Shown here: positions 42,866 to 51,902 of the stretch, piece by piece | Layout: each line of letters begins with the position of its first letter | How positions within the stretch are numbered: the stretch's first letter is position 1 | NCBI GenBank assembly: GCA_937958045.1 | Contig: CALFXL010000045.1 | Span: 1 to 64,000, forward strand | DNA from: an uncultured Opitutaceae bacterium | GTDB taxonomy: Bacteria; Verrucomicrobiota; Verrucomicrobiia; Opitutales; Opitutaceae | Reading direction: 5' to 3' | DNA: 64,000 nt | Program-made: the position numbers and the translations under genes | The notes under the pieces: generated by a model | What the model was told of the DNA's origin: nothing | Database searches by the model: none | Seen by the model: only the letters and a program-made list of their open reading frames with translations

Positions 42866-44263
42866 ATGAATGCGTTTTCCCATTTGCGACGGTCGGTGGC
42901 GGTGCGGCTGAGCGTGTGGTTCGCGGTGGTGTTTGCCGTGGGATTCAGCGCGATGTTCGGCCTGATGTACTGGCTGCTCGGCCGGCAATTGGAGCAACGC
43001 GAACACGAAGCGCTGCGACTGCGTTTGCAGCAATACGCGGATGTATACGGCGCGTTTGGGCTGCGCGGACTTCAGGAGCGTGTGTACGAGGACAGCCGCG
43101 CGCCGTATGTGCGGTCGTTGTTTATCCGGCTCGTGTCGCGCCGTGGTGTCGTGTGGGCGAGTGTGCCGCCGGATTGGATTTCCGAAGAAGTCACCAAAAT
43201 CGCCGTGCCGGACGGCTGGGGCGGTTGGACCGAACGCGCCACGCTCACCGTGCGTGTGCCGCTCGATGAACAAGAAGATGTCGCGGTGCTCTCCACGCTT
43301 TTGCCCGATGGCCTGCTGCTCCAAGTCGCGCGCAGCACGGACAATCGCACGGCATTGCTGGAGCCGCTGCGGCGCATCTTCGTGTGGCTCGCGGGCGGCG
43401 TCGTGCTGATCGGTTTTGCGGGCGGTGTGATCGTCGCGCGGCGGGCGACGCGGCCGTTGCGGCAAGTGGTCGAAACCGCCCGGCGGATTGTGGCGACGGG
43501 GTCGTTCGATGCGCGCGTGCCGGAGCCGTCGCGAAACGACGACATCGCCGACCTCGTGCGCCAGTTTAACACCGTGCTCGATAAAAACGCGGGATTGCTT
43601 CGCGCGATGCGTGAAGCGCTCGACAACGTCGCGCACGATTTGCGCACACCGCTCACGAGCATGCGCGGCTCCGCCGAACTCGCGCTCGCCGGTGACGACG
43701 CCTCGGCGAAAAACGAAGCGCTGGCCGATTGTGTGGAGCGCTCCGACGAAGTGCTGCGTTTGCTGCGCGCGATCATGGAAATTTCCGAAGCGGAAGTCGG
43801 CATGCTGAAGCTCGATCGCACTCGGTGCGACTTGGGCGAGATCGCCCGCAGCGCGGGCTCGCTCTACGAAGAAGTGGCCGCGGCGAAATCCATCGAGTTG
43901 CGTATCGAAACTGTGGATACACCGGTGATGGCCGATGGCACGCGTGTGCGTCAGGCGGTGGCCAATCTGATCGACAACGCGCTCAAATACACGCCGGAGG
44001 GCGGCGGGGTGACCGTGACTTCAGAGAGCCGCGATCACGAAGCGGTGCTAACCGTGCGCGATACCGGGCCGGGGGTGCCCGAGGCTGAGCAGGCGCGCAT
44101 TTGGGAGCGGCTTTATCGCTGCGACCAAAGCCGCTCTCAGAGCGGTCTCGGTTTGGGACTCAGCATGGTGCGCGCGATTGTCGAAGCGCACGGCGGACGC
44201 GTCCGGGTGGAAAATGCGCCGACTGGCGGAGCGATTTTTGAACTCGCTCTGCCGAAAGAATGA
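42866..44263 (+). CDS. Membrane sensor histidine kinase
   Basis: 465 aa. TM1 about 13-37; periplasmic sensor about 38-170; TM2 about 171-191; HAMP about 192-245; HisKA with His257 in 'NVAHDLRTPLTSM'; HATPase with 'NLIDNALKYTPEG', 'DTGPGVP' and 'GLGLGLSMV'. This is an EnvZ/CusS-class kinase and the obvious partner of the regulator before it. No cytochrome or ligand-binding motif in the sensor region points to a specific signal. Confidence 0.92.
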   Translation: MNAFSHLRRSVAVRLSVWFAVVFAVGFSAMFGLMYWLLGRQLEQREHEALRLRLQQYADVYGAFGLRGLQERVYEDSRAPYVRSLFIRLVSRRGVVWASVPPDWISEEVTKIAVPDGWGGWTERATLTVRVPLDEQEDVAVLSTLLPDGLLLQVARSTDNRTALLEPLRRIFVWLAGGVVLIGFAGGVIVARRATRPLRQVVETARRIVATGSFDARVPEPSRNDDIADLVRQFNTVLDKNAGLLRAMREALDNVAHDLRTPLTSMRGSAELALAGDDASAKNEALADCVERSDEVLRLLRAIMEISEAEVGMLKLDRTRCDLGEIARSAGSLYEEVAAAKSIELRIETVDTPVMADGTRVRQAVANLIDNALKYTPEGGGVTVTSESRDHEAVLTVRDTGPGVPEAEQARIWERLYRCDQSRSQSGLGLGLSMVRAIVEAHGGRVRVENAPTGGAIFELALPKE

Positions 44264-44306
44264 TCGCGCTGCCGCGCCCGCGTCGCGACAGCACGTGGAG
44301 GCATTG

Positions 44307-45743
44307 TTAGCGAACGGTGCGGAGCTGCACGCAGTCCACGAGACGATCGTTGGAGATGATATCCGTGACGACGATGAGTTTGTCGCCGGTTTTTACGCGG
44401 CCGCCTTTTTGAAGTTCGAAGATCGCGTGGCTGATGGTCGCATCCGGATCCGAGGCGAAGGGCATCAGGAAGCCCTCGACGGCGCGAAGCAGACGAAGCT
44501 GACGAAGCGTATCGATCGAAGGCGTGAACGCGTACACGGGCGCGCGCGGCGGGCGGAGGGCGGCGAGGCCGCGCGCCATGAAACCAAGACGCGTGAACGT
44601 GAGGATGTGCGCGTTCGGCAGCTCGTTGGCCATGACGACGGCGGAGCGCAGCACTTTCATTTTTTCCTGCGTGAAGACCGCGGGTTCGTTGTAAGTGTCG
44701 GAGATCTCGCGTTCGATGCGGCGCGAGATCTTGTCGAGGATCTCCACGCACTCGATCGGGTATTTGCCGACAGTGGTTTCGCCGGAGAGCATCACGCAGT
44801 CGGCTTGTTCGAGCACGGCGTTGGCGACGTCGGTGATTTCCGCGCGCGTCGGCATCGGCGACGAAATCATCGATTCGAGCATGTGCGTGGCGATGATGAC
44901 GGCTTTGCCGTGCGTGAGGCAGGCGTGCACCGCGGCGCGTTGGATGATCGGCAATTCTTCGAACGGGCATTCGATGCCGAGGTCGCCACGAGCGACCATG
45001 AGCGCGTCGGTGATCTTCACGATCTCCTCGAGATTCTCGATCGCGGACTGGTCTTCGATTTTCGCGATGATCTGCGCCTTCGATTTGTTCGCGTGGAGAA
45101 ATTCGCGAAGCCCCTCGATGTCCTTCGCTTCGCGCACGAACGACAGCGCGATGAAATCGACGCCCTCCTCGATACCGACGAGCGTATCGGCGCGGTCTTT
45201 TTCGGTGAACGACGGCAGGTTCACCTTCACGCCGGGGAGGTTGATGTGGCGTTTCGATTTGAGTTCGCCGGGAATGAGCACGCGGCAGCGGATGTGCGCG
45301 TCGTCTTTTTCGAGAACTTCGAGGCGGATGAGACCGTTGTCCACGAGGACGGTGTCGCCGACTTTGATGTCGTTGATGAGATTCTGGTAATTGACGTCGA
45401 CGGAACGAATTTCCTCAGACTGGTCGCGCGCGTCGCCGGGACGCACGGTGAAGTCGAAAATCTCGCCGGGTTTGAGCTCGATGGGTTTATCGACGTTGCC
45501 CGTGCGAATCTCGGGGCCTTTGATATCCATCATGATCGCGATCTCGCGGCCGATCTTGGCGGAGACGGCGCGGATGCGGCGGATGACGGTGCGCACCCAA
45601 TCGTGTTTCGCGTGCGCCATGTTGAGGCGGGCGACATCGCCTCCGGCGAGGATGATCTTCTCGAGCATTTCCTCGCTTTCGGTGGCGGGGCCGAGAGTAA
45701 AAACGATTTTCGTGCGGCGAAACGAGACGTCGGATGCGTGCAT
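44307..45743 (-). CDS. pyk: Pyruvate kinase
   Basis: 478 aa, standard length. Key motifs: 'RRTKIVFTLGPATES' (N-domain), 'ARLNMAHAKHDWVR' (substrate loop), 'VARGDLGIECPFE' (Mg/K site), 'ATHMLESMISSPMPTRAE' and 'SGETTVGKYP'. Catalyses PEP + ADP to pyruvate + ATP, last step of glycolysis. It is convergent with the histidine kinase. The start ATG is supported by the usual spacing before 'KIV.T.GP'. Confidence 0.96.
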   Translation of the reverse strand: MHASDVSFRRTKIVFTLGPATESEEMLEKIILAGGDVARLNMAHAKHDWVRTVIRRIRAVSAKIGREIAIMMDIKGPEIRTGNVDKPIELKPGEIFDFTVRPGDARDQSEEIRSVDVNYQNLINDIKVGDTVLVDNGLIRLEVLEKDDAHIRCRVLIPGELKSKRHINLPGVKVNLPSFTEKDRADTLVGIEEGVDFIALSFVREAKDIEGLREFLHANKSKAQIIAKIEDQSAIENLEEIVKITDALMVARGDLGIECPFEELPIIQRAAVHACLTHGKAVIIATHMLESMISSPMPTRAEITDVANAVLEQADCVMLSGETTVGKYPIECVEILDKISRRIEREISDTYNEPAVFTQEKMKVLRSAVVMANELPNAHILTFTRLGFMARGLAALRPPRAPVYAFTPSIDTLRQLRLLRAVEGFLMPFASDPDATISHAIFELQKGGRVKTGDKLIVVTDIISNDRLVDCVQLRTVR

Positions 45744-45826
45744 AGATTTAACGGGACATGCTGCCGGAAACGGTCCAGCTCAGCAAGCTCCTGTGTGGAA
45801 GCATTTCGCGCGCAACGTTGCGCAAA

Positions 45827-46618
45827 TTATGCGAAGTCGTGGAGCGGCGTGCTGGCGCCGGGCTCAACGATCGAGAGTGCGCAGCGCGTGGTGAAGCTCG
45901 CGCCGTCGAATGTGCGCCGAACGGTATCGGGGCTGTTACAGTCGCGACTCAGGTGGGTGAGGAAGATATGGCGCCAGTTGGGACTCGCGACTTCTTCGAG
46001 GAAGGCGCGCGTGCGTTGATTGGAAAGATGTCCGTGGCGACCGCCGATGCGTTGTTTGAGCGACCACGGCCGGCGCGTATCGGCGCGAAGCATGTCGGCG
46101 CAGTGATTGGACTCGACCGCGAGTATATCCACTTCGCGGATACGCTCGTGAATGTGCTGCGGCGTGTGGCCGAGGTCGGTGAGCCACGCGAGACGGCGCC
46201 GTGGCGAAAAAAGATCGTCCGCGCCGGTGGCGAAGAGAAAACCGACGGGATCCTGCGCATCGTGCGGCACGGAAAAGCTTTCGACTTCGAGGTCGCGGAA
46301 ACGAAAGCGCGCGCCGGTTTCGAAGAGTTGCCAGTCCACGCGAAATTCGAGGCGTTGCTGGAGCACGCGCGCGGTCGCGGGATTGGCGAAAACCTTGATG
46401 TGCGGATAACGATGCAGTCCGTTCACGAGCGCGGCGTGATCGCCGTGTTCATGCGTGAGGAAAACGGCGTCGATCGCGTCGAGCGATTCGCCGACGCTGG
46501 CGAGCAGGGTGGCGGTTTTGCGTGGAGAAAAACCGCCGTCGACGAGCACGCGGGTCTCGGCCGAGCGCAGCAGAGCGCAATTGCCCGTACTGCCGCTGCC
46601 AAGGATACAAAACTTCAT
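45827..46618 (-). CDS. Metallo-beta-lactamase fold nuclease, YycJ/WalJ-like
   Basis: About 263 aa. It starts 'MKFCILGSGSTGNCALL', the classic YycJ beginning, with the metal motif 'LTHEHGDHAALV' and further His/Asp in 'LGHTPQHI' and 'LTHLSRD'. YycJ-type proteins are predicted DNA exonucleases linked to mismatch repair or cell-wall control; the activity is inferred from family. MSMKF at 46624 is an equally possible start. It is divergent from the PTPS gene, with about 100 bases between starts. Confidence 0.88.
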   Translation of the reverse strand: MKFCILGSGSTGNCALLRSAETRVLVDGGFSPRKTATLLASVGESLDAIDAVFLTHEHGDHAALVNGLHRYPHIKVFANPATARVLQQRLEFRVDWQLFETGARFRFRDLEVESFSVPHDAQDPVGFLFATGADDLFSPRRRLAWLTDLGHTPQHIHERIREVDILAVESNHCADMLRADTRRPWSLKQRIGGRHGHLSNQRTRAFLEEVASPNWRHIFLTHLSRDCNSPDTVRRTFDGASFTTRCALSIVEPGASTPLHDFA

Positions 46619-46721
46619 GCTCATCGTCGCCGGGTGTGGAAGCACCGCGGGGCGGTCTTGGCAAGACGGAGCTCGTTGCGAATTTGACCCGGACGGGCGA
46701 GTGCCTTTGGCTGGCGCACTT

Positions 46722-47201
46722 ATGTCCGCCGAAAATTCCGCAGCCAGCTCCGCCGGGCGTCCTTCCAGCCGCTCGTTGCCGGGTGTGGTGCTGGTGACCC
46801 GACAGGTGCATTTCAACGCCGCTCACCGTCTGCATAATCCGGATTTCGACGAGGCGTGGAATCGCGAACGTTTTGGCATGTGCAACAATCCGCACTGGCA
46901 CGGACATAACTACGTCCTGGAAGTGACCGTGAAAGGCCGGCCCGATCCGCACACGGGCTTCATCGTCGAACTCGGCGATTTGAAGCGCTTGTTGATGGAG
47001 ACGATCGTGGAGCGCTGCGATCATCGGAACCTCAATGTCGAAGTGGATTTTCTCCGCGGCATCCTGCCGACGACGGAAAATCTGGTGATCGCGTTTTGGA
47101 ACGAAATCGCGCCGCGGCTCAAAGGCGCGACGTTGCATTGCGTGCGTTTGTTTGAGACGCCGCGAAATTTCGCCGAGTATTACGGACCCGACGCCGGCTG
47201 A
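46722..47201 (+). CDS. 6-pyruvoyl-tetrahydropterin synthase (PTPS) family
   Basis: 159 aa. Zinc ligands His35 ('HFNAAHRLHN'), His60 and His62 in 'CNNPHWHGHNY'; nucleophile Cys54; catalytic pair in 'RCDHRNLN'. The spacing Cys-x5-His-Gly-His ('CNNPxxHGHNY') is the form of authentic PTPS (biopterin pathway), whereas QueD uses Cys-x3-HGH. It converts dihydroneopterin triphosphate to 6-pyruvoyl-tetrahydropterin. The next genes, FolE2 and an SDR resembling sepiapterin reductase, make a biopterin role more likely than queuosine. Start at MSAENSA; earlier in-frame codons overlap the antisense MBL gene. Confidence 0.88.
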   Translation: MSAENSAASSAGRPSSRSLPGVVLVTRQVHFNAAHRLHNPDFDEAWNRERFGMCNNPHWHGHNYVLEVTVKGRPDPHTGFIVELGDLKRLLMETIVERCDHRNLNVEVDFLRGILPTTENLVIAFWNEIAPRLKGATLHCVRLFETPRNFAEYYGPDAG

Positions 47202-47272
47202 ACATTTTCCGGACGCGGTTTGCGACCGGTGAGCGCGGTTATCGTCCCCCCGCGCCGAAACGAAAAACGACC

Positions 47273-48250
47273 ATGAAAAAAAAGCCCATGTATCTGCACC
47301 GCTCGGCCGATGGCACGCCGCCGAAAATCGCGCGGAAATACGATGCCTCGTTTAAGCCCGATGCGAAATATCGCGCGTCGATGCCTGACATGATGGAGGC
47401 GGCGCAGGATGCGATTCAGGGCGCGAATGTGCCGATCCAACAGGTCGGCGTGCATAATTTCCGCCTGCCGCTGAAGTTTCGCACGAAGTCGCGCGAAGTG
47501 CTCACGCTCGAGGCGAGCGTGACAGGGACGGTGTCGCTCGAAGCCGAACTGAAAGGCATCAACATGAGCCGCATCGTGCGCTCGTTTTATGAACACAAGG
47601 ATGACGTGTTCACGGGCGAATGGATGGGCCGCATCCTGCGCGCGTATCTGAAGAAGGTGGAAAGCAAGGATGCGCGGCTGAAGATCCGGTTTTCGTATCC
47701 CATGCTGCAGCGCAGCCTGCGCAGCGGTTTGGATGGCTATCAGTTCTACAACGTCGCTTTCGAAGGCGTGATGACGCGCGACGGGGCTTACCGCCGTTTC
47801 ATTCATTTCGATTTCGTATATTCATCGGCGTGTCCGTGCTCCGCGGAGTTGTCGGAACACGCGCGCGATGTACGCGGCGCGTATACGGTGCCGCATTCAC
47901 AACGCAGCAAAGCGCGCATCATCGTCGAGGAAACCGAGGGTGAAAAAATCTGGATCGAAGACATTCACGCGCTGTGCGAGCGCGCGTTGCAGACGGAGAC
48001 GCAGGTGATGGTGAAGCGCGAAGACGAGCAGGCGTTTGCCGAGTTGAACGGCGCAAATCTGAAGTTCGTCGAAGATGCGGCGCGTTTGCTCTATCGGGAG
48101 TTCGATCGCGAGAAGCGCGTGAAGGATTTCCTCATCGCGTGCGCGCATTTCGAATCGCTGCATTCGCACGACGCCGTGAGCGTGATCTGCAAAGGCGTGA
48201 AGGGCGGTTTCGTCGCCGACTTCATGAACTTCGAGTCGCTGTTGTGCTGA
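47273..48250 (+). CDS. folE2: GTP cyclohydrolase I type B (FolE2)
   Basis: 325 aa, T-fold. Characteristic features are 'QVGVHNFRLPLKF' near residue 62, 'SSACPCSAELSEH' (metal Cys and catalytic region, about 185) and 'HSHDAVSVI' near the C-terminus. FolE2 makes dihydroneopterin triphosphate from GTP and can use Mn or Fe, not requiring zinc; it is often induced on zinc limitation. It lies between PTPS and an SDR on the same strand. Confidence 0.92.
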   Translation: MKKKPMYLHRSADGTPPKIARKYDASFKPDAKYRASMPDMMEAAQDAIQGANVPIQQVGVHNFRLPLKFRTKSREVLTLEASVTGTVSLEAELKGINMSRIVRSFYEHKDDVFTGEWMGRILRAYLKKVESKDARLKIRFSYPMLQRSLRSGLDGYQFYNVAFEGVMTRDGAYRRFIHFDFVYSSACPCSAELSEHARDVRGAYTVPHSQRSKARIIVEETEGEKIWIEDIHALCERALQTETQVMVKREDEQAFAELNGANLKFVEDAARLLYREFDREKRVKDFLIACAHFESLHSHDAVSVICKGVKGGFVADFMNFESLLC

Positions 48251-48367
48251 GGGTTTGGCCGCGATCGAAACGCGAATGCATGCACCCGGGCGGTAGGAGT
48301 GAACGAGCCGCGTTGTGCGTGCGAAGCGTTTGATCGAGTTCCCGAGAGGAAACCGCTTCTAGCTTTT

Positions 48368-49084
48368 ATGAAGAAACCGGTCGTATTGATCACAGGTGCA
48401 TCGCAAGGCATCGGCGCGGCCATCGTGCGTGTATTCGCGCGGCAACTACCGGGCGTGAAGCTCGCGTTGGTGGCGAGAACGGCGCGCACGCTGGAGAAAG
48501 TCGCGGAGCAATGCCGCGCACTCGGCGCGGGCGATGTCGCGGTTTTCCCCGGTGATGTGAGCGTGGAAGCCGATGTGGAGGCGATCCGGGCTGCGGTGAT
48601 AAAACGGTTTCGGGCCGTCGATGTGTTGATCAATAACGCGGGCACATTTCGTCCGGCGCCGTTCGCGGCGACGAGTGTGGAGGCGTTCGATCAGCAGATC
48701 GCGTCGAATCTGCGCAGCGTGTTCTTGATGTCGCGCGCGTTTGTGCCGGCGATGGCGGCGCGTGGACGCGGTGATGTGTTCAACATGAGCTCTATCGCGG
48801 GACTCGACGCATATCCGAGCAGCGCGGCGTATTGCGCGGCGAAGTTTGGCGTCACCGGTTTGAGCAAAGTGATGCGCGCAGAGCTGCGCGACAAAGGCGT
48901 GCGCGTGTGTTGTGTGCATCCCGGTGCGACGTGGTCGCCGTCGTGGGCGAAAAGTGGCGAAGTGAAACCGGGCCGCATCATGCGCGCAGAGGACGTGGCG
49001 CAGGCGTTTTTCGACATTTATCGACTGGGACGGCGCACGGTGGTCGAGGAAATCGTGCTGCGGCCACAGCTTGGCGATCTCTGA
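48368..49084 (+). CDS. Short-chain dehydrogenase, sepiapterin-reductase-like
   Basis: 238 aa classical SDR: 'TGASQGIG' NADP loop (10-17), Asn114, Ser142, Tyr155 and Lys159 ('YCAAK'). The C-terminal 'RRTVVEEIVLRPQLGD' (222-237) and 'HPGATWSPSWAK' closely match the Chlorobium tepidum sepiapterin reductase, as I remember it. With the adjacent PTPS and FolE2, it would complete GTP to tetrahydrobiopterin (or its threo isomer). General SDR alternatives such as 3-ketoacyl reductase cannot be ruled out from sequence alone. Start at MKKPVVL. Confidence 0.85.
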   Translation: MKKPVVLITGASQGIGAAIVRVFARQLPGVKLALVARTARTLEKVAEQCRALGAGDVAVFPGDVSVEADVEAIRAAVIKRFRAVDVLINNAGTFRPAPFAATSVEAFDQQIASNLRSVFLMSRAFVPAMAARGRGDVFNMSSIAGLDAYPSSAAYCAAKFGVTGLSKVMRAELRDKGVRVCCVHPGATWSPSWAKSGEVKPGRIMRAEDVAQAFFDIYRLGRRTVVEEIVLRPQLGDL

Positions 49085-49271
49085 TCCGGGAAAAACTTGC
49101 CGCTTGGGCGGACGTTTCTTGCAGCCTGCAAGAACGCGATTTTTTACGTCATGCCAAATGCAAGGTTGTTAACCGGGGTGAAGCCCTTATGTTGTTTGTA
49201 AGTTATTGATTGATAATAGAAAATTTTGACGGGCGACCGTTGGCATAGGCATCGCTTAAAGGGTGGCAGAT

Positions 49272-49559
49272 ATGAATACAGCCAACGCCATCGGATTCTT
49301 TCTTCTGGGTACGGTCATGCAGGTGCTGCCGTGGATGAACGGCGCCGGTTATGATCCCAGCAGCTCGCAGACGCTCTGGCTCCATTTTATGGGGGCGGTT
49401 ACCGGCCTCGTTGGAGGTAGCTATTTGCTGAACCAAGCCTGGCGCGAGACCAGCGCCTATGTGGCTGAGCTTGCGGCCCGTCGTCTCGAAGCTCGCGAAC
49501 GTCTTGCCCAAGCTCGTCCGCGCGAAGTGCCGCTCGGTGGCGTGCGTGTGACTTTCTAA
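49272..49559 (+). CDS. Small membrane protein, unknown
   Basis: 95 aa with two hydrophobic segments (about 5-22 and 36-54, the second 'LHFMGAVTGLVGGSYLLNQA') and a basic, helical cytoplasmic tail ('ARRLEARERLAQARP'). Upstream is unusually AT-rich (about 49150-49230) and could hold its promoter (TTGTTT, GATAAT-like). A perfect terminator follows. No family recognised. GTG at 49263 is an alternative start. Confidence 0.72.
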   Translation: MNTANAIGFFLLGTVMQVLPWMNGAGYDPSSSQTLWLHFMGAVTGLVGGSYLLNQAWRETSAYVAELAARRLEARERLAQARPREVPLGGVRVTF

Positions 49560-49576
49560 ACTTAATGCCGTAGTTG

Positions 49577-49611
49577 AAGGCGCGTGCGGAATCCGCACGC
49601 GCCTTTTTTTT
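49577..49611 (+). terminator. Intrinsic terminator after small membrane gene
   Basis: An 11-13 bp perfect stem (aaggcgcgtgcgg/ccgcacgcgcctt), 3-base loop and eight T. One of the strongest terminators in the window. Confidence 0.93.
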
Positions 49612-49659
49612 GGGCAGGCTTAGTCGTCCGGGGGGCGGAGCGCCGTCCGCTGGCAGGCT

Positions 49660-50904
49660 TCAGGGGGTTGCCGGCGGGCCGCCGGCGATCCCGAGCTGGC
49701 GGCGCAGGTAATGCGTCATTTCGCGAAGGATATCGGGATCAAGGGTGACTTTGTGTCCGCGCGGTGTGCGCTCCATCATGAAAACGGTGTCGTTGCCGAG
49801 CTCGGCGAGTCGTTGCCGAAGCACTTTCATCTGATGAAGCGCATCGGGCGCTTCGGTAATGTTGATGGTGAGGAAGAGCGGCTTTGTCGGTGTTTGCAGA
49901 TAATCGAGCGCTCCCTGACGTCGCCAAATGTCGAGGTGTGTCTCGCGCGGTCCCCACACCTGCTCGTAGCGCGGAATCATGTGATCGGTTTCCAGGAGAT
50001 CGAGATAAGTGAAACGACCGGACATCACCACGGCGGCTTGGATGGCGCTGCTTTCGTCCGTGTGTTCACCGTGTCCTTCGAATTCAGGCATACCTTCGGT
50101 GGTGAGGAGCATCAACGCCATGCCGCTTCCTCGGGAGAAACCGGCGGCGCCGATGCGGTCGCTCAGACCGAGTGATTTTAGCTCGGCGCGGAGCGTGCGG
50201 ACCGCAGCTTTGATTTTCCACGCCGAGTCGGGCATCGCATCGAGGCCTTTGTAAGGCGGGGCTACCGGATGATCGGCCATCGCAACGCTGAAGCCGTCCG
50301 TCGCGAGCCCATCGAGAAGGGTATCGCTGCAAATCGAAAGCGATGTGTTGCCCATGCGATCGCGGTTATCGCAGGAAAACTCGAGCACGCATCCCGGCGA
50401 TTGTGGCGAGATGCCGGATGGATAAATCAGATCGAACGCGAGCGTGCGGCCGTCAGCGCGATAGAAAACGACATCGCGTTTGAGGCGGTGTCCCGACGGC
50501 ACGACGTACACGCGCGTGTGATCGATCGGTTGATCGGCGAGGAGCTTACGCGCGCGAAGATCGTCGCGCAGTTTGCCGAGATCGCGATTGAGCCACGGCG
50601 TGCGCGCGTCGGGATGCTGCTCGTAGTCGAGGACCGCTACAAAATGCCCGCTCGCGCGCAGCTCGGCGATGAGCGTGTCATCCGACTCCGCACCGATCCG
50701 CGGCGCAGCGAGGTTTTGCAGATAAAACACCAGCGGTGCGGGTGCGGATTCCGCGAGCGCATCGCTGGGCGGAAGCAAACGGATGGCTCGCTCGGGAATA
50801 TCGAGCGTGCTGGACCACGCGATCGCCTCGGGCGGATTTGCGTGGATGGATGCGGTGAGCGCCGCAAGGACGCCGGCGAGAAAGGCAAAAGCTGAGAAAC
50901 GCAT
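49660..50904 (-). CDS. Secreted alpha/beta-hydrolase family protein
   Basis: 414 aa. Signal peptide (about 1-21, 'FAFLAGVLAALTASIHA'). The alpha/beta-hydrolase core has the nucleophile elbow 'GAAGFSRGSGMALML', an acid candidate in 'LFLTINITEAPDALHQMK', and the catalytic His probably in 'TPRGHKVTLDPDI'. This is an esterase or peptidase-like enzyme of unknown substrate. Start at MRFSAFA because of the signal peptide; the frame is open upstream but with no coding character. Confidence 0.8.
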   Translation of the reverse strand: MRFSAFAFLAGVLAALTASIHANPPEAIAWSSTLDIPERAIRLLPPSDALAESAPAPLVFYLQNLAAPRIGAESDDTLIAELRASGHFVAVLDYEQHPDARTPWLNRDLGKLRDDLRARKLLADQPIDHTRVYVVPSGHRLKRDVVFYRADGRTLAFDLIYPSGISPQSPGCVLEFSCDNRDRMGNTSLSICSDTLLDGLATDGFSVAMADHPVAPPYKGLDAMPDSAWKIKAAVRTLRAELKSLGLSDRIGAAGFSRGSGMALMLLTTEGMPEFEGHGEHTDESSAIQAAVVMSGRFTYLDLLETDHMIPRYEQVWGPRETHLDIWRRQGALDYLQTPTKPLFLTINITEAPDALHQMKVLRQRLAELGNDTVFMMERTPRGHKVTLDPDILREMTHYLRRQLGIAGGPPATP

Positions 50905-51221
50905 GCACGGCCGCGGAGAACGGCCGGCCCGATTTTCACAACGACGTCGCGCGTGTCGAGCGAGCTGCTCGCAACGCGCGTGTGTTTTTAGTGCACCAAG
51001 TGCAGTCGGGAAGAAGGGGATGCCGACGCGTGAATAGTTCGCGTGTTGGCGGACGCAGGGGATTGGACGCTGTTCGATTGTGTGGGCGTGGTTGGAGTCG
51101 CGAGGAAAGGAAAATACGCGCGGATAATGGCATTGACGCTGACGTCCGGTGCGTTCGACGGAGTTGAGTTCATGTGGTCCGGTGTGTGTATTCAAAAATT
51201 AACTACGCGACGGTTGCGCGA
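50905..51221. other. Intergenic stretch, nothing clear
   Basis: 317 bases between the hydrolase and lipoprotein genes, both on the minus strand. No convincing gene, RNA or terminator seen. It must contain the hydrolase promoter. Confidence 0.4.
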
Positions 51222-51701
51222 TCAGGGCGTGATCACGGTGCCTTGCGGGGCGACGGCGGGCGCGAGTGGAGTGTCGGACAAAGTGAAGCGAAGCGTGCCG
51301 CTGGTGTTGGCTTGCGCGGCACTGAAGGTGAAGCGCAGCGCCGACGAGGACGGCGTGATCGACGATGTGAATTGTGTGCCTTGCGAATGCGCGAGGCGTG
51401 CGGAAGGCGTCGAAGTCGTGGGCAATTCATAGACGCTCACGACGACATCGATGGGTGAAGCGACCTGGTAGTAGAGCGTCTGGCCGGGTGTCACAGCGAC
51501 GTCCTGACTCGGACTTACTTGGAGATTTTGAGCGCCTGTGCTGGCGCGGACCTGCGTGTTTCCGATGGGGATCTCATACGTTACGGGATACGCGACTGCA
51601 GGGCGGGGCGGAGTGGACGGAGCGACGCACGCGGTGAGCGCGAGCAGGCTCAGGACGGGCATGGCGGTAACGAAGGCGCGGGGCAGATAGTTGGTTTTCA
51701 T
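51222..51701 (-). CDS. Hypothetical lipoprotein
   Basis: 159 aa. A type II signal peptide with lipobox 'LLALTAC' (Cys25) is followed by a Ser/Thr/Pro-rich region and a beta-rich C-terminal half. Probably membrane-anchored in the periplasm or outer membrane. Function unknown. Confidence 0.75.
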   Translation of the reverse strand: MKTNYLPRAFVTAMPVLSLLALTACVAPSTPPRPAVAYPVTYEIPIGNTQVRASTGAQNLQVSPSQDVAVTPGQTLYYQVASPIDVVVSVYELPTTSTPSARLAHSQGTQFTSSITPSSSALRFTFSAAQANTSGTLRFTLSDTPLAPAVAPQGTVITP

Positions 51702-51902
51702 AAAACAAAGTGATGCCGCTCCTTTGTTTGCTATCGATGTGCCATGCGGCTGGGACGTTCCGTTTGTTGCTTGCCGCTAAAAGCTTACGAGTCTCCTCGA
51801 TTTTGCGCGCATCGCAAAGCGGCGCGAATTGCAGGCCGCTAAAGAACGCACGCGTGCAGTTTGCGCGGCGAAAAGGCGTGCAGTTGATCGCGCGTGAGCG
51901 AG

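Noticed and set aside
44178..46019. 613-codon plus-strand frame over pyruvate kinase
   Set aside because: Antisense to a canonical pyruvate kinase, acidic repeats only from mirrored codon bias.
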